The translations under genes and the position numbers were made by a program. A stretch of DNA of 64,000 nt, from the NCBI GenBank assembly GCA_015232395.1, contig JADFZT010000006.1:25819-89818 (forward strand), read 5' to 3'. This DNA is from Magnetococcales bacterium (GTDB taxonomy: Bacteria > Pseudomonadota > Magnetococcia > Magnetococcales > JADFZT01). The notes beneath the pieces are model-generated. The model was not told the DNA's origin and searched no databases. It was given only the letters and a program-made list of their open reading frames with translations. Shown here piece after piece: positions 1-8,894 of the stretch (position 1 is its first letter; every line of letters starts with the position of its first letter).

Positions 1-369
1 AATCGTGGTGTAAGCCCCGGCCCCGGTGCGCTCCATCTGGCCATTGGCGGAAAAATCACCATCCATCACCGCCCCGGCACCCGCCACGTTGGTCGCATCG
101 GTCACATCCGCTGCCGACTCGATGGTATCGAGTTTGAGACCATCTACCGAAGGATCCCGGCCATCCACCAGACCATCCTTCACCAACACCCCATCGATGG
201 TCACACCGGTAGCCGGGGTGTTTTCAGCGATGGTATCGGTCGAAACAGAGGTAAAAGTGGGATTGGGAGAAACCCCAACGCTGTTACCACCCCCATCCAC
301 CAGGGTGTCAGCGTCTGGAAGGGGAACCAGTTGTCCATCCTGAACCACAACAACCACGCGATCTGCCAT
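1..369 (-). CDS. N-terminal part of an unrecognised protein (runs off the left edge)
   Basis: An open frame starts at an ATG at 369 with a GGAG ribosome-binding site about 8 bases upstream, and stays open for all 123 codons to the window edge. The product begins MADRVVVVVQDGQLVPL and is rich in Asp, Gly, Val and Thr. It lacks a hydrophobic N-terminus. Several short motifs of the type DGVLVKDGLVDGR suggest a repetitive beta-structured domain, as in surface or phage-tail-like structural proteins, but I do not recognise a family. The complementary frame on the plus strand is also open and is taken as a shadow because it has no ribosome-binding site. Confidence 0.55.
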   Translation of the reverse strand, partial: MADRVVVVVQDGQLVPLPDADTLVDGGGNSVGVSPNPTFTSVSTDTIAENTPATGVTIDGVLVKDGLVDGRDPSVDGLKLDTIESAADVTDATNVAGAGAVMDGDFSANGQMERTGAGAYTTI

Positions 370-770
370 AACAGTACTCCAAACGAGAAGGTTTTTTGGA
401 AAGTTCCCCAGGAGTATGGGGCAGGAAGTCTAATGGTTATAAAGATGAAGGGCGACAGCAGGAAAAAATGAGGACTGTTTTTGAAACGAAAGATTACCCG
501 GGTTACCGGATAACGCCTTGAGCGTTCATAAAGAGAGCGAACCACTTGCTTTCCACTGGGTTGACCAGGATTTTGTAGTGGCTGTGTTCCCGTTTACCCT
601 TTGGAATAGAGGGCTATCTGCTTTGCCCCTATTTTCGACCCAAGGCTCGCGGAGCTTGTGATCGGTGCGGCAACAGAGCGTGGCTTATGATAACATTCAA
701 TCGACCCTCCCCGGACGCTCCCAATGGAATAGCTGGGGTTTTAGCCTCTCTGCTGTTCAGGATGACGAAC
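370..770. other. Gene-free divergent intergenic region
   Basis: About 400 bases between two divergent genes. It should hold the promoters of both. I see a short hairpin (AACGC/GCGTT arms near 510-524) but no clear terminator, operator or RNA gene. Confidence 0.4.
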
Positions 771-1361
771 ATGCCTGTCGCCAGACTGATCATCGCCCTC
801 TGGGCCACCCTGTTTTTCTCGATGACACCAGCAGGGGCGCATCACATTTTGGGGCGCCCCTCCTACAGCCTGAACAGCGAACCCAACACCCCGCCATCGA
901 TGCAGCTGGAGACCCGGATCGGCGATTATCTGGTCACCCTCATGGCCTTTCCCGCCTTTCCCCAGGCGGGGGAGGAGAGCTGGGTCAAATTATCCGCCAC
1001 CCACCTGGATCACGGCGAGCCGTTCCTGGGGAGAGTCATTTTTTCGATACGGGATGATCTGTTGTTGGGTGGACATTCAGAAAAGTTGGGGGAGCAGAGG
1101 CCAGTAGACGGCATTTACCGGCAAGGGGTGCTCCTTTCCCAAGAGGGAAATTATGTGGTGACCGCCCGGTTTGAGGACAACGGAGAACCCTATACCATCG
1201 AGATGCCCCTGCGTATCGGCCAGCCCTTGCAGAGCCTGCCCCTGCTCCTGGCTGGAGGGGGAATTGGCCTGATACTCCTGGCTCTCGCCTGGCGCAAACA
1301 ACATCTCCGCAAAATCAGACAAAAAAAGATCGATCAGCCCCCCCAGGTGACCGATGCCTGA
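771..1361 (+). CDS. Exported membrane-anchored FixH/CopC-like protein
   Basis: A protein of about 196 residues. I start it at the ATG at 771 because AGGA lies 8 bases upstream and the product then opens with a good Sec signal (MPVARLIIALWATLFFSM, cleavage near PAGA-HH). Upstream in-frame ATGs at 687 and 762 lack this. The mature part is a predicted beta-sandwich with the phrases SWVKLSATHLDHGEPFLG and EGNYVVTARF, like FixH/YtkA/CopC-type periplasmic domains. A C-terminal membrane helix (about 165-185) is followed by a basic tail. It lies 47 bases before a polyferredoxin gene, and the pair resembles accessory genes of copper or nitrogen-oxide respiration. The function is unproven. Confidence 0.6.
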   Translation: MPVARLIIALWATLFFSMTPAGAHHILGRPSYSLNSEPNTPPSMQLETRIGDYLVTLMAFPAFPQAGEESWVKLSATHLDHGEPFLGRVIFSIRDDLLLGGHSEKLGEQRPVDGIYRQGVLLSQEGNYVVTARFEDNGEPYTIEMPLRIGQPLQSLPLLLAGGGIGLILLALAWRKQHLRKIRQKKIDQPPQVTDA

Positions 1362-1408
1362 GTCTGGGGGGATCCTGATACGGACACACCCCCCTGGAGT
1401 CCCTTGGG

Positions 1409-3019
1409 ATGCCTGAGCCACCCCCCTCGCCCACGGCCTCCATCCTCCCCGAGACCATTGCAACCCTCTGCCTGCCCGGTGGTGAAGAGGCGATGATCCA
1501 TCCCGGCCTACCCTCAGAGTGGATCGCAGCGGCTGTGGTTGGCCTCCTGCTGATGGGATGGATGGCAGGGCGTGGCGATCCCCGTTCCAGCCCCAAAAAC
1601 ACCCCCGGGCCCTCTCTACACAAGGTGCCATTGGTGAGGGGGATGATCCGCTTTTTTTACCGCTCCCCCTGGCCGCTGGTCACTTTGAAGATTATTTTGG
1701 TGGCTCTGTTTTTGTTGGTTATTTTGAGCGGCTTGTGGGGCACACCGCTGCCCGAACGCAACCTGGCCACCACCCTCACCTGGACCATTTGGTGGAGCTT
1801 GGTGGTGGTCTCGGTGCTGTTTGTGGGGACGGCGTGGTGCTCGGTCTGCCCGTGGGACACCCTGGCAGGATGGCTGGTACGACAACGCCTGTGGCAACGG
1901 GATCCCGACCCGGCTGGTTTTGATCTGAAACTCCCCCGGATCATGCGCACGGTGTGGCCCGCTTTGGGGATGTTGATTGGGCTGACCTGGTTGGAGTTGG
2001 GGGCGGGCGTAACCACCTCCCCTGTCGCCACCGCCTCCCTGGCGCTCATCATGGTGGTGCTGGCCACCCTCTCTCTGGCTGTTTTTCAGCGCAAATCCTT
2101 CTGCCGCTATCTCTGTCCGGTGGGGCGGACATTGGGTTTTTATGCCCAGCTGGCTCCAGTGGAGCTGCGTCCCATCGAGCAAAAAAAGTGTGACGAATGC
2201 ACCTCTCTCGCCTGTTATAACGGCTCCAAAACCATCGAGGCCTGCCCCACCTTTCTCACCATGGGACGCTTCAGCCAAAACACCTATTGCACCTCGTGTG
2301 GGGCGTGTCTGATGAGTTGCCCCGACCATAACATCTCCTGGCGTCTGCGCCCCATGGCCACCGAAGCCCGGCAGCATGCCCGACCCCATTGGGACGAGGC
2401 GTGGTTTATGCTGGGATTGTTGGCGCTGACCTCCTTTCACGGCGTCACCATGCTGCCCCAGTGGGAGTCAATCCTCCGGTGGCTGGCTCGATGGATAGGG
2501 GATTCGGGACAGCTGTTGATCAGCTTTAGCATCGGCATGGCAGTATGCCTGCTGGTTCCAGCGATACTCTACGGCTTGGTGGTGGCGGTGACCCGGCAGA
2601 TATCCAAGGGGGTGGCTGGTGGATATCGTCGCCTGTTTGCCACCCTCTCGTTTGCCACCCTGCCGGTCGCCTTCAGCTATCACCTGGCCCACAATTTGAG
2701 CCATTTTTCCCGGGAAGGGCGGGGGTTTTGGGGGATTATTTTTAACCCCCTGGGGCGTGACACCCTCCCGATGACCATCTGGGAAAAACATCTGCGCATG
2801 CTGGATCCCATTATGCCGGTCTCGGTACTCCACGGTTTGCAGGTTGGGTTGATGGTTTTGGGCTTTGGGTTGGCGGTGCGGATTTTGCGCAGTCGGGGAG
2901 CGGGAGAGGCTGGTGAAGGTATTCGGGGCTGGGGGCTGCTGCCGATGTGGCTCTTTTTGGGGGGGGTGAGCGGGTTTAATCTGTGGCTGTTGGGGCAGGA
3001 TATGGCGATGCGGTTGTGA
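1409..3019 (+). CDS. NosR/NapH-like membrane polyferredoxin
   Basis: 536 residues with about ten membrane helices. It has the two cytoplasmic Cys signatures of NosR/NapH/NosH proteins, CSVCPWDTL (about 147) and CRYLCPVGR (about 232). It also has two [4Fe-4S] ferredoxin clusters: a CxxCxxxxC...CP set near 264-282 and CTSCGACLMSCP near 296-307. Such proteins pass electrons through the membrane to periplasmic reductases or act in their maturation. The FMN domain of full NosR is absent. The start at 1409 has GGAG 9 bases upstream; an in-frame ATG at 1493 is the alternative. The gene probably forms an operon with the preceding FixH-like gene and may serve the NosZ-like enzyme 12 kb away, which is an inference. 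Confidence 0.75.
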   Translation: MPEPPPSPTASILPETIATLCLPGGEEAMIHPGLPSEWIAAAVVGLLLMGWMAGRGDPRSSPKNTPGPSLHKVPLVRGMIRFFYRSPWPLVTLKIILVALFLLVILSGLWGTPLPERNLATTLTWTIWWSLVVVSVLFVGTAWCSVCPWDTLAGWLVRQRLWQRDPDPAGFDLKLPRIMRTVWPALGMLIGLTWLELGAGVTTSPVATASLALIMVVLATLSLAVFQRKSFCRYLCPVGRTLGFYAQLAPVELRPIEQKKCDECTSLACYNGSKTIEACPTFLTMGRFSQNTYCTSCGACLMSCPDHNISWRLRPMATEARQHARPHWDEAWFMLGLLALTSFHGVTMLPQWESILRWLARWIGDSGQLLISFSIGMAVCLLVPAILYGLVVAVTRQISKGVAGGYRRLFATLSFATLPVAFSYHLAHNLSHFSREGRGFWGIIFNPLGRDTLPMTIWEKHLRMLDPIMPVSVLHGLQVGLMVLGFGLAVRILRSRGAGEAGEGIRGWGLLPMWLFLGGVSGFNLWLLGQDMAMRL

Positions 3020-3057
3020 TGGGGTTTTAGTTACCTTTAAAGATTTTAAGTCAAAGT

Positions 3058-3106
3058 CGTGGGCTCTGCCCACACCCGGCAGGGAGATAATCTCCCTGCA
3101 CCCGTA
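3058..3106. repeat. Dispersed palindromic repeat, type A copy 1
   Basis: Two adjacent hairpins, GTGGGC/GCCCAC and GCAGGGAG/CTCCCTGC, separated by ACCCG. Nearly the same unit recurs at 22989, 27958 and 59361. Lying after a gene end, it could also work as a transcription stop. Confidence 0.8.
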
Positions 3107-3122
3107 TTAATAAAATCAACTG

Positions 3123-3317
3123 CTAAGGTTTGAATTTTTCACAGCTATCTTTGGAAATCTTGAAAATATCATGTATTTGGCACCAACCGGTGTTCGCTCT
3201 TACCGAGCCCAATCCGGAGGAGAGAATATTCAAACCCGGCAGCATCTTTTCCAGCGCCAACGCCTCCCCGACAAAATAGCGACATGTGGCACATTTGTCC
3301 CCACTGGAATCGGTCAC
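3123..3317 (-). CDS. Small four-cysteine protein coupled to the YeiH-like permease
   Basis: A 64-residue protein with a GTG start that overlaps the stop of the upstream permease gene (ATGTGA junction). A TTG start a few codons earlier is also possible. It contains CATCRYF near residues 9-15, then GWCQIHD and a final SCEKF, so four cysteines and one histidine sit in a CxxC...CxxH...C pattern that looks like a small metal-binding or redox domain. I do not recognise the family. Its frame ends at TAA/TGA just before the type A repeat. Translational coupling suggests a partner role to the permease. It is short, so the call is moderate. Confidence 0.45.
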   Translation of the reverse strand: MTDSSGDKCATCRYFVGEALALEKMLPGLNILSSGLGSVRANTGWCQIHDIFKISKDSCEKFKP

Positions 3318-4852
3318 ATCTTGGACCAATAGTCGCCAAACACATGCACCGAGAGAATATAGCCGGCGATGACGTTGACAATGACGCCGATGGTAAAAGC
3401 GGTGAAAGATTGGGCGTTGACCGCTTTCAACTCCCGAAACCGGGTGGTGAGGCCAATGGAGAGGAAGCAAAAGATAAATGCCCAACCCCGAAAAGCACCG
3501 ATAGGTGCCAACAGATTGGGTTTGACGGTGGCTTCAAATTCCGCCGTGGAATAACCGCTCGTCACCAGCGTCACCAGAATCGAAGCCGCAAAAAAACCCA
3601 AGACAAATTTAGGAAACCGCTTCCAAATCTCCCCCCCATCCAGCCGAGCCCCTTTACTGGGAGCATTCCAAACGGTGATGGCGATGAAAGCCCACACCAG
3701 GCTCCAGATCCCGATCCAGATATCCCGCCCGATCACCTTCATCAGGGTGAAGGATTTGATCGCCGCTTCCTCGTTACCCGCCATCTTGCCGTAGGAGCTG
3801 GCTGCTGCGAATCCAGCGGCATCGGCAAACTCCGAGGTACCAATCCACGCCCCGGCCACCCCTGGGGAGAGCCCCAAGGATTGGGAGATGAAGGGGAGCG
3901 CCACGATCATCACCAACGCCCACCCCACCACCAGGGTGACCGACGTGTAGAGGTGTTCCTTCTTGGCCCCCACCGCCGCCGCAATGGCCATGGAAGCCGA
4001 AACCCCGCACACCGATCCCCCGACACTCATCACCGCCGCCAACCTGCGATCCAGAGCAAACCAGCGGGTGGCGGTATAGTAGATGGTGAGACAACTCAAC
4101 AGAGAAATAAAGGTTGCCTGACCAATCGCCACCGGCCCCGCCGTCAGCACCAGGGTGATGGGAAAGGTGGCCCCCAATAGCACGATGCCAAACTTGACGT
4201 AATATTCCACCCGACAAGCCGCGTGCATCCATTCCGGGAGCTGAAAGACGTTAGCCAGCACCAACCCCACAATCAGGGCAACCAGGGGGGGTTCCAGATT
4301 AAAATGGGCGGCGTTTTCCCAACCGCTTACCGAAAAAATGGCGATGGATAGAAGATAAAGAAACAGGAAGCTCGGGAAAAACCGACCAAACCCCAGCCCC
4401 ATCACCCGGCAGGAGACCCCAAAGAGCAGAATCCAGACGATAAACTGGCGAAAATAGAGGTGGCCGTTCTCCCCAAAGTGGGCGAAAAGTTCCCCCAAAT
4501 TTTGCCACTTGAGCCCCCCCGGATGGATCGCCAGGGCCTTGAGCAACGACCCCTCCCCGGAAAAGGTGGCCAGATCCACCACCACCAGCCCCAACCCCAA
4601 CCAGATCGCCCACCAATCCTCTTTAAGGAAATAGTCGCTGATTTCAAGCTGTGGCGGTGCGTTGGCCAAAATCGGCGCACTGCCATCCCGAAGCGGCACC
4701 CGGGAAAGCCCAGTCGCCAGAGCCAGCCCACCCCACAGAATCGCCACCAGGGGAATCACCCCACGCAACAGCTCCATGGTGGGATACCACCAGGCAAACA
4801 AGCTCCACACCCCCAAAGCCAAAATCGAAATTCCCAGGAAAATACTGAACAT
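3314..4852 (-). CDS. YeiH/UPF0324-family membrane permease (putative sulfate exporter family)
   Basis: 512 residues, strongly hydrophobic, about 12-13 membrane segments. The C-terminal 330 residues match the YeiH (UPF0324) family: NVFQLPEWMH, then SVGGSVCGVSASMAIAAAVG near the middle and a conserved IGLTTRF near the end. The usual family length is about 350, so this protein has an extra N-terminal section of about 170 residues with four or five further helices. Family members are annotated as putative sulfate or anion exporters, but the substrate is not established. The small four-cysteine gene overlaps its stop codon. The upstream 270 bases hold no other gene. Confidence 0.75.
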   Translation of the reverse strand: MFSIFLGISILALGVWSLFAWWYPTMELLRGVIPLVAILWGGLALATGLSRVPLRDGSAPILANAPPQLEISDYFLKEDWWAIWLGLGLVVVDLATFSGEGSLLKALAIHPGGLKWQNLGELFAHFGENGHLYFRQFIVWILLFGVSCRVMGLGFGRFFPSFLFLYLLSIAIFSVSGWENAAHFNLEPPLVALIVGLVLANVFQLPEWMHAACRVEYYVKFGIVLLGATFPITLVLTAGPVAIGQATFISLLSCLTIYYTATRWFALDRRLAAVMSVGGSVCGVSASMAIAAAVGAKKEHLYTSVTLVVGWALVMIVALPFISQSLGLSPGVAGAWIGTSEFADAAGFAAASSYGKMAGNEEAAIKSFTLMKVIGRDIWIGIWSLVWAFIAITVWNAPSKGARLDGGEIWKRFPKFVLGFFAASILVTLVTSGYSTAEFEATVKPNLLAPIGAFRGWAFIFCFLSIGLTTRFRELKAVNAQSFTAFTIGVIVNVIAGYILSVHVFGDYWSKM

Positions 4853-5131
4853 CCACCCATTCCACAGAATGAAAAGCCGAAACCCGACAAAACACGATCA
4901 CGTCACGCAAGATACTGAATTGTGCAACGAAACCCCAAAACACACCAGGGATTGGTCATCCATACACCACTTACCAGCCTGATCAACCCGAACCGGTTTC
5001 CATTTTCTCCTCAACGGCATGGGTGCTCAAAAACAGGCCATCTGGGTCGATATATGGAATTTTTTTCAGTATATTTCTTTATTAAAGGAACCATTTAGCT
5101 CATTCTATTCCCAAAAGGGGAGAGAGTGTGG

Positions 5132-5356
5132 ATGACCACCATCAAAAAAATAGGCCGCCAAAACGTCAAAATCCACGTAGGTGATCACAATCCACCCCAT
5201 GTCCATATTGTCGGCGGCCCAGTCTCCCTGATGGTCATTCTCACTCCTTTTGAAATAATCGGCATCGGTAGGAACGAGGCCTCTGAAGCGCTCAAGTGGG
5301 TCAAGACCAACAGAGAATACCTGCTTGCCAAGTGGGAGGAAATCAATGCCCAGTGA
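5132..5356 (+). CDS. DUF4160-family small protein
   Basis: A 74-residue protein beginning MTTIKKIGRQNVKIHVGDHNPPHVHI. The phrase DHNPPHVHI is the hallmark of DUF4160. I chose the ATG at 5132 because GGGGAG lies about 9 bases upstream; a GTG at 5126 is less likely. The downstream DUF2442-HTH gene overlaps its last codons. DUF4160/DUF2442 pairs are common in bacterial genomes and have been proposed as toxin-antitoxin-like modules, but the activity is not established. A second, orphan DUF2442 gene lies at 62808. Confidence 0.7.
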   Translation: MTTIKKIGRQNVKIHVGDHNPPHVHIVGGPVSLMVILTPFEIIGIGRNEASEALKWVKTNREYLLAKWEEINAQ

Positions 5357-5837
5357 AAATTTAGACCCCCATATCGCCCTACACGCATCCCCCATGCGAC
5401 TGACCTATGCCAAAGCGCTGGAGGGAGACCACTCCCTGGCGCTCTCCTGGGAAAACGGTGAGCGTGGGGTGATCCGGATGGGGGCATGGATCAAAGCCAC
5501 CAAAGAGGTAGAGCCGCTTCTTGATCCAGAATTTTTCAGCAAATGCGCCATCATCGACGACGGCTGGTCCCTGGGATGGCCGGGGGATATTTCCATGGGT
5601 TGGGACCAGCTCTATATTTTGGCAGTTGAACAGCACGCATTAAGATCCCAATCGATGAGTGGCGATCAATTCCGCGCTTGGCTCAGTCGAAACGGGTTAA
5701 ATCAAAACCGGGCCGCCCAACACCTCGGCATGACCTCAAAAAGCATCAATAACTATGCCATGGGACATACCAAAATACCCCGCACGGTACAGCTCGCCTG
5801 TCTGGCTATCGATGCGGGCTTGGTACCGATTTCCTGA
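5346..5837 (+). CDS. DUF2442 protein fused to a helix-turn-helix domain
   Basis: 163 residues. It starts at the ATG at 5346, preceded by a strong GGGAGGA site, and overlaps the upstream DUF4160 gene by 11 bases. The N-terminal half (about 1-90) is a DUF2442 fold, with LALSWENGERGVIRMGAWI and GWSLGWPGDISM. The C-terminal part (about 100-160) is an XRE/Cro-like helix-turn-helix, with GLNQNRAAQHLGMTSKSINNY. This architecture fits an antitoxin-like or autorepressor partner of the DUF4160 protein, which is an inference from gene order. No obvious operator palindrome was found upstream. Confidence 0.7.
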   Translation: MPSENLDPHIALHASPMRLTYAKALEGDHSLALSWENGERGVIRMGAWIKATKEVEPLLDPEFFSKCAIIDDGWSLGWPGDISMGWDQLYILAVEQHALRSQSMSGDQFRAWLSRNGLNQNRAAQHLGMTSKSINNYAMGHTKIPRTVQLACLAIDAGLVPIS

Positions 5838-5858
5838 TGCAAGGAAAAGGGGGGAAAG

Positions 5859-7301
5859 TTAACGAATGGCCGAAGAGGAAGAGAGCGGCTGCACTTGGCG
5901 AAATTGGGATCCAGAGGATTTAAGCAGGGCAGCCACTCGATCCGCCACTTCAGAGCCTTGGGAGATGCAGGCTCGAACCGAGACGCCGTGGAGATAGTTG
6001 CCGGTGAGAAAAATACCAGGGAGGGATTTCAGGGATTCGTCGATCCCTTTGAGGAAGAGTTGGTGGCCGATGTCATAACGGGGAAGAGCGCGATCATGGC
6101 GGATCACCTGGGCAAGTGTAGGTTCCCCTTTGAGTCCGACCAGACGTTTGAGATCCTGCTGGCTGCGAGCAAGCAATTCTTCATCGGATCGATCCAACAC
6201 CCCCGGATCCCGCGCGCCACCCATATAGTTCATAAAGAGCGCCTGCCCCTGGGGAGCCCGATGCGCAAAGAGGGTGGCAGGCCACAAGGATCCCACCACC
6301 TTGAACTCAGACTCCCGTTTCGGAATCAAGCAGCCGATGCCATCCAGGTCGTGGTCAATATTTTCCCGGGGGAAACCCAGATAGGTAACCGCCATGGGGG
6401 AGTAGGCCCGGCCAGAAAGAAGCAGGTGCAGGGAGCTGGAAAGGGATTGCAGCAAGCGTCCGGCATCCCCGGCAGGCGTCGCCACCACCACCGCATCCCC
6501 GTCAACGGTTTTGGACACCCCATCCTGAACATAAGAGACCGTCCAGCGGGTTCCCTGCCGCTCCACCCCGGCCACCCCACAACCGCTCTGAAATCCCTCG
6601 CCCAACTGTTGAGCCACCCGACCCGGCAGCGCAGCCATCCCCTCCTTGAAGGAAAAAACCCGCGCCTGGCAGGAAGAGGTCCGAATCCCCTTCACCTTGC
6701 GTACCATGGCCCCTTTCAGGATGGAGCCAAACTCATCCTCCAGTGCGCCAAACTGGATGAAGGTGGAACGCAAACAGGCCTGCTCCCCATCTCCAGCCAG
6801 AGTACCCGAAACATAAGGCTCAATCGCCCGCTCATACACCTCCCGACCAAATCGGCGGCTGATAAACTGCGCCACCGTCTCCCCTTCCCCACCCCCCCGG
6901 GGAATGAAAGGCTCCATCAGCAGGCGGAGCTTGGCTTTGAAGGAGAGCAGATTGGTGGTGAGAAATCCAGCCGGGGTAACCGGCACAGAGGTGGGCTTGC
7001 CATCCTTCACCAGATAGCGGCGCTTGGCGGCCTCCTGGCGAAAAACCATCTCGGAGGAGAGACCCAGGGTTTGGCAGAAAAAATCGACTTCAGGGAGAAA
7101 ATTGAACACGCAGGTGGCCGCATGTTCCAGGAGAAACCCGGACTCTCTACGGCTTTGGATGAGCCCACCCGGACGGTGTGCCCGCTCCAGGACCACAACA
7201 TCGATCCCTTTTTGCTTGAGCCAGAAGGCGGTGGTTAACCCGGACACCCCGCCGCCAATCACAATAACGCGATTGGCGTGCAGGGTGGTGGGGGTAATCA
7301 C
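5859..7301 (-). CDS. hemG: Protoporphyrinogen oxidase, HemY type
   Basis: 480 residues, a FAD-dependent amine-oxidase fold. The dinucleotide motif VIGGGVSGLTTAFWLKQKG sits at about 13-31, followed by the second FAD-binding phrase HRPGGLIQS and a C-terminal FAD motif GIFLTGNYLHGVSV. It oxidises protoporphyrinogen IX to protoporphyrin IX, the penultimate step of haem synthesis. It begins at a GTG (7301) with AAGGA 8 bases upstream and lies 60 bases after the last gene of a five-cytochrome cluster on the same strand. That arrangement suggests haem supply is co-expressed with the cytochromes. HemY-type enzymes are oxygen-dependent or use other acceptors; the acceptor here is unknown. Gene name is sometimes hemY. 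Confidence 0.85.
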   Translation of the reverse strand: MITPTTLHANRVIVIGGGVSGLTTAFWLKQKGIDVVVLERAHRPGGLIQSRRESGFLLEHAATCVFNFLPEVDFFCQTLGLSSEMVFRQEAAKRRYLVKDGKPTSVPVTPAGFLTTNLLSFKAKLRLLMEPFIPRGGGEGETVAQFISRRFGREVYERAIEPYVSGTLAGDGEQACLRSTFIQFGALEDEFGSILKGAMVRKVKGIRTSSCQARVFSFKEGMAALPGRVAQQLGEGFQSGCGVAGVERQGTRWTVSYVQDGVSKTVDGDAVVVATPAGDAGRLLQSLSSSLHLLLSGRAYSPMAVTYLGFPRENIDHDLDGIGCLIPKRESEFKVVGSLWPATLFAHRAPQGQALFMNYMGGARDPGVLDRSDEELLARSQQDLKRLVGLKGEPTLAQVIRHDRALPRYDIGHQLFLKGIDESLKSLPGIFLTGNYLHGVSVRACISQGSEVADRVAALLKSSGSQFRQVQPLSSSSAIR

Positions 7302-7360
7302 GGATAGATTCCTTGATCAGGAAACGTTTTGAGAAAAACAGGGCCGACTAAACGACAACA

Positions 7361-8893
7361 TCAACCCTCAGACTTTTTGGACTGGGCACTCTTGAGCCAC
7401 CACAACTCACCGGCACCAATCAACAGTGCCACCAGCAGAGCGACTATCAGAGGCTTGGAGCCCGATTTGGGTACCAGCAGCATCCAATACCAGGTGGACA
7501 AGGTGTGCTTGGAAGCGGTTTCGCTGTTGGATCCATCCCAGGCGGAAAAGGCGATGGGAATAAAGCGGCCCTTTTCGATCTGGAGATCGTTGGCATCGTC
7601 GGTCATCAGAGGCCGGGTCATCAGCACCCGCCAGGTACCATTGCTGTAGCTCCCCTTGGCGGTCAGGCCCACACCAGCGGCATCCCGGGGTTCCATATTA
7701 CCGAACCCGGTGGCGTTGGCATATTGGACGGTTTCATGCGCCTCGGTGGTGCCACTCTTCCACATCCACAGGTTGACCGGGTTGCTGGGATCCCCCATGC
7801 CGAAGTAGGGCTTTTCCATCCCTTCCGGAATGGTAATCGGCAGCTGGACCGCGATGGCATCCTCAAAGAGTTCCTCATCGGCGATGGAGATAGCGGTCTC
7901 ATCACCGGGTATGGATTTGGTACGGTCGTCCCACTCAAGGAGCATCGCCAGGTTTTCATCGTCAAACATCGCCCGCACCGAAACGGAATCGTTGCTGTGG
8001 GTAAAAAACCGCTCTTTGGCGATAATCTGGGGCAGCATGAAGAAGGTGTTGGGCTCGATGGCATCCCACCTGGGATCGTTGGTCTCGGTGGGAAGCTCAC
8101 CCTCCACTCTGTTGACCTGAATCACGGTCTTATCAGCATTGGGCGCATGCCCGGTTGCTGTCAGGGAAGAGGCATAGTTGGCAACATGCCAGATCTCTTC
8201 GCTGGAAAGCTTTTTCTTACTGGCCGGATCGGCAAACGACGGCATCTGCGTGCCAGGAATACCGGTCACCACCCGGGTATAGATATCCTTGGGATCGGTG
8301 GATCCCCGGAAGGTCCAGGGCTTGGTGAGATTCCGGGGCCAGGTGCGCTCGCCGTTATCCCCTTTCAGCTTTTTGATGGCGTCCCCTTTGCCCTTCGTGC
8401 CATGACACTCGGCGCACAGATCAATAAAGATCTCCTTGCCCTTGGCGAGACTCTCGGGGGAGGATTGTACCTGCTTGCCGTAATCCACCTGGGTTTCCGG
8501 GGTCTCTTCTTCATACCCGGCAAAGGTTTTGATATAGGCCGTCAGATCCCACATATCCTGCTCGGAGACGATGTCGGACCAGCCGGGCATGTGGGTGCCG
8601 GGCATGCCGTCCTTGATCATCCGATAGATATCTTCATCGTTGGGGACCATGTCGTCGAGACCGGTGGTCTTGATCTTATACATGCCACCGGTAAAATCCC
8701 TGGGCGGCGGGTTCATTCTTTCCGCGCCGGGTCCATATCCATCCCCCTCTTCGCCGTGACACCATACACAGCGTTTGGCATAAACTTCAGCCCCGTTGTC
8801 GGCATTACCCGGTTTGGCGTTGGCCGGGCTGGCGATAAAGGCCCCGACAAAGACGGCCAGCAGTGTCCGTTTAATCATGTGCCTGGTCCCCAT
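7361..8893 (-). CDS. Di-haem cytochrome c with C-terminal ethylbenzene-dehydrogenase-type haem domain
   Basis: About 510 residues. After a Sec signal (MIKRTLLAVFVGAFIASP) come two class I cytochrome c domains with CVWCHG and CAECHG. A region of about 200 residues follows that resembles the EB_dh family, a b-haem-binding fold of dehydrogenase gamma subunits, with VNLWMWKSG, GTWRVLMTRPL and IAFSAWDGSN. It ends in one membrane helix near the C-terminus. The start could be the ATG at 8893 or at 8878; the first follows the upstream stop by one base. It is the last cytochrome of a tightly packed leftward cluster and probably shuttles periplasmic electrons for the bd-like protein. Confidence 0.8.
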   Translation of the reverse strand: MGTRHMIKRTLLAVFVGAFIASPANAKPGNADNGAEVYAKRCVWCHGEEGDGYGPGAERMNPPPRDFTGGMYKIKTTGLDDMVPNDEDIYRMIKDGMPGTHMPGWSDIVSEQDMWDLTAYIKTFAGYEEETPETQVDYGKQVQSSPESLAKGKEIFIDLCAECHGTKGKGDAIKKLKGDNGERTWPRNLTKPWTFRGSTDPKDIYTRVVTGIPGTQMPSFADPASKKKLSSEEIWHVANYASSLTATGHAPNADKTVIQVNRVEGELPTETNDPRWDAIEPNTFFMLPQIIAKERFFTHSNDSVSVRAMFDDENLAMLLEWDDRTKSIPGDETAISIADEELFEDAIAVQLPITIPEGMEKPYFGMGDPSNPVNLWMWKSGTTEAHETVQYANATGFGNMEPRDAAGVGLTAKGSYSNGTWRVLMTRPLMTDDANDLQIEKGRFIPIAFSAWDGSNSETASKHTLSTWYWMLLVPKSGSKPLIVALLVALLIGAGELWWLKSAQSKKSEG

Positions 8894-8894
8894 C

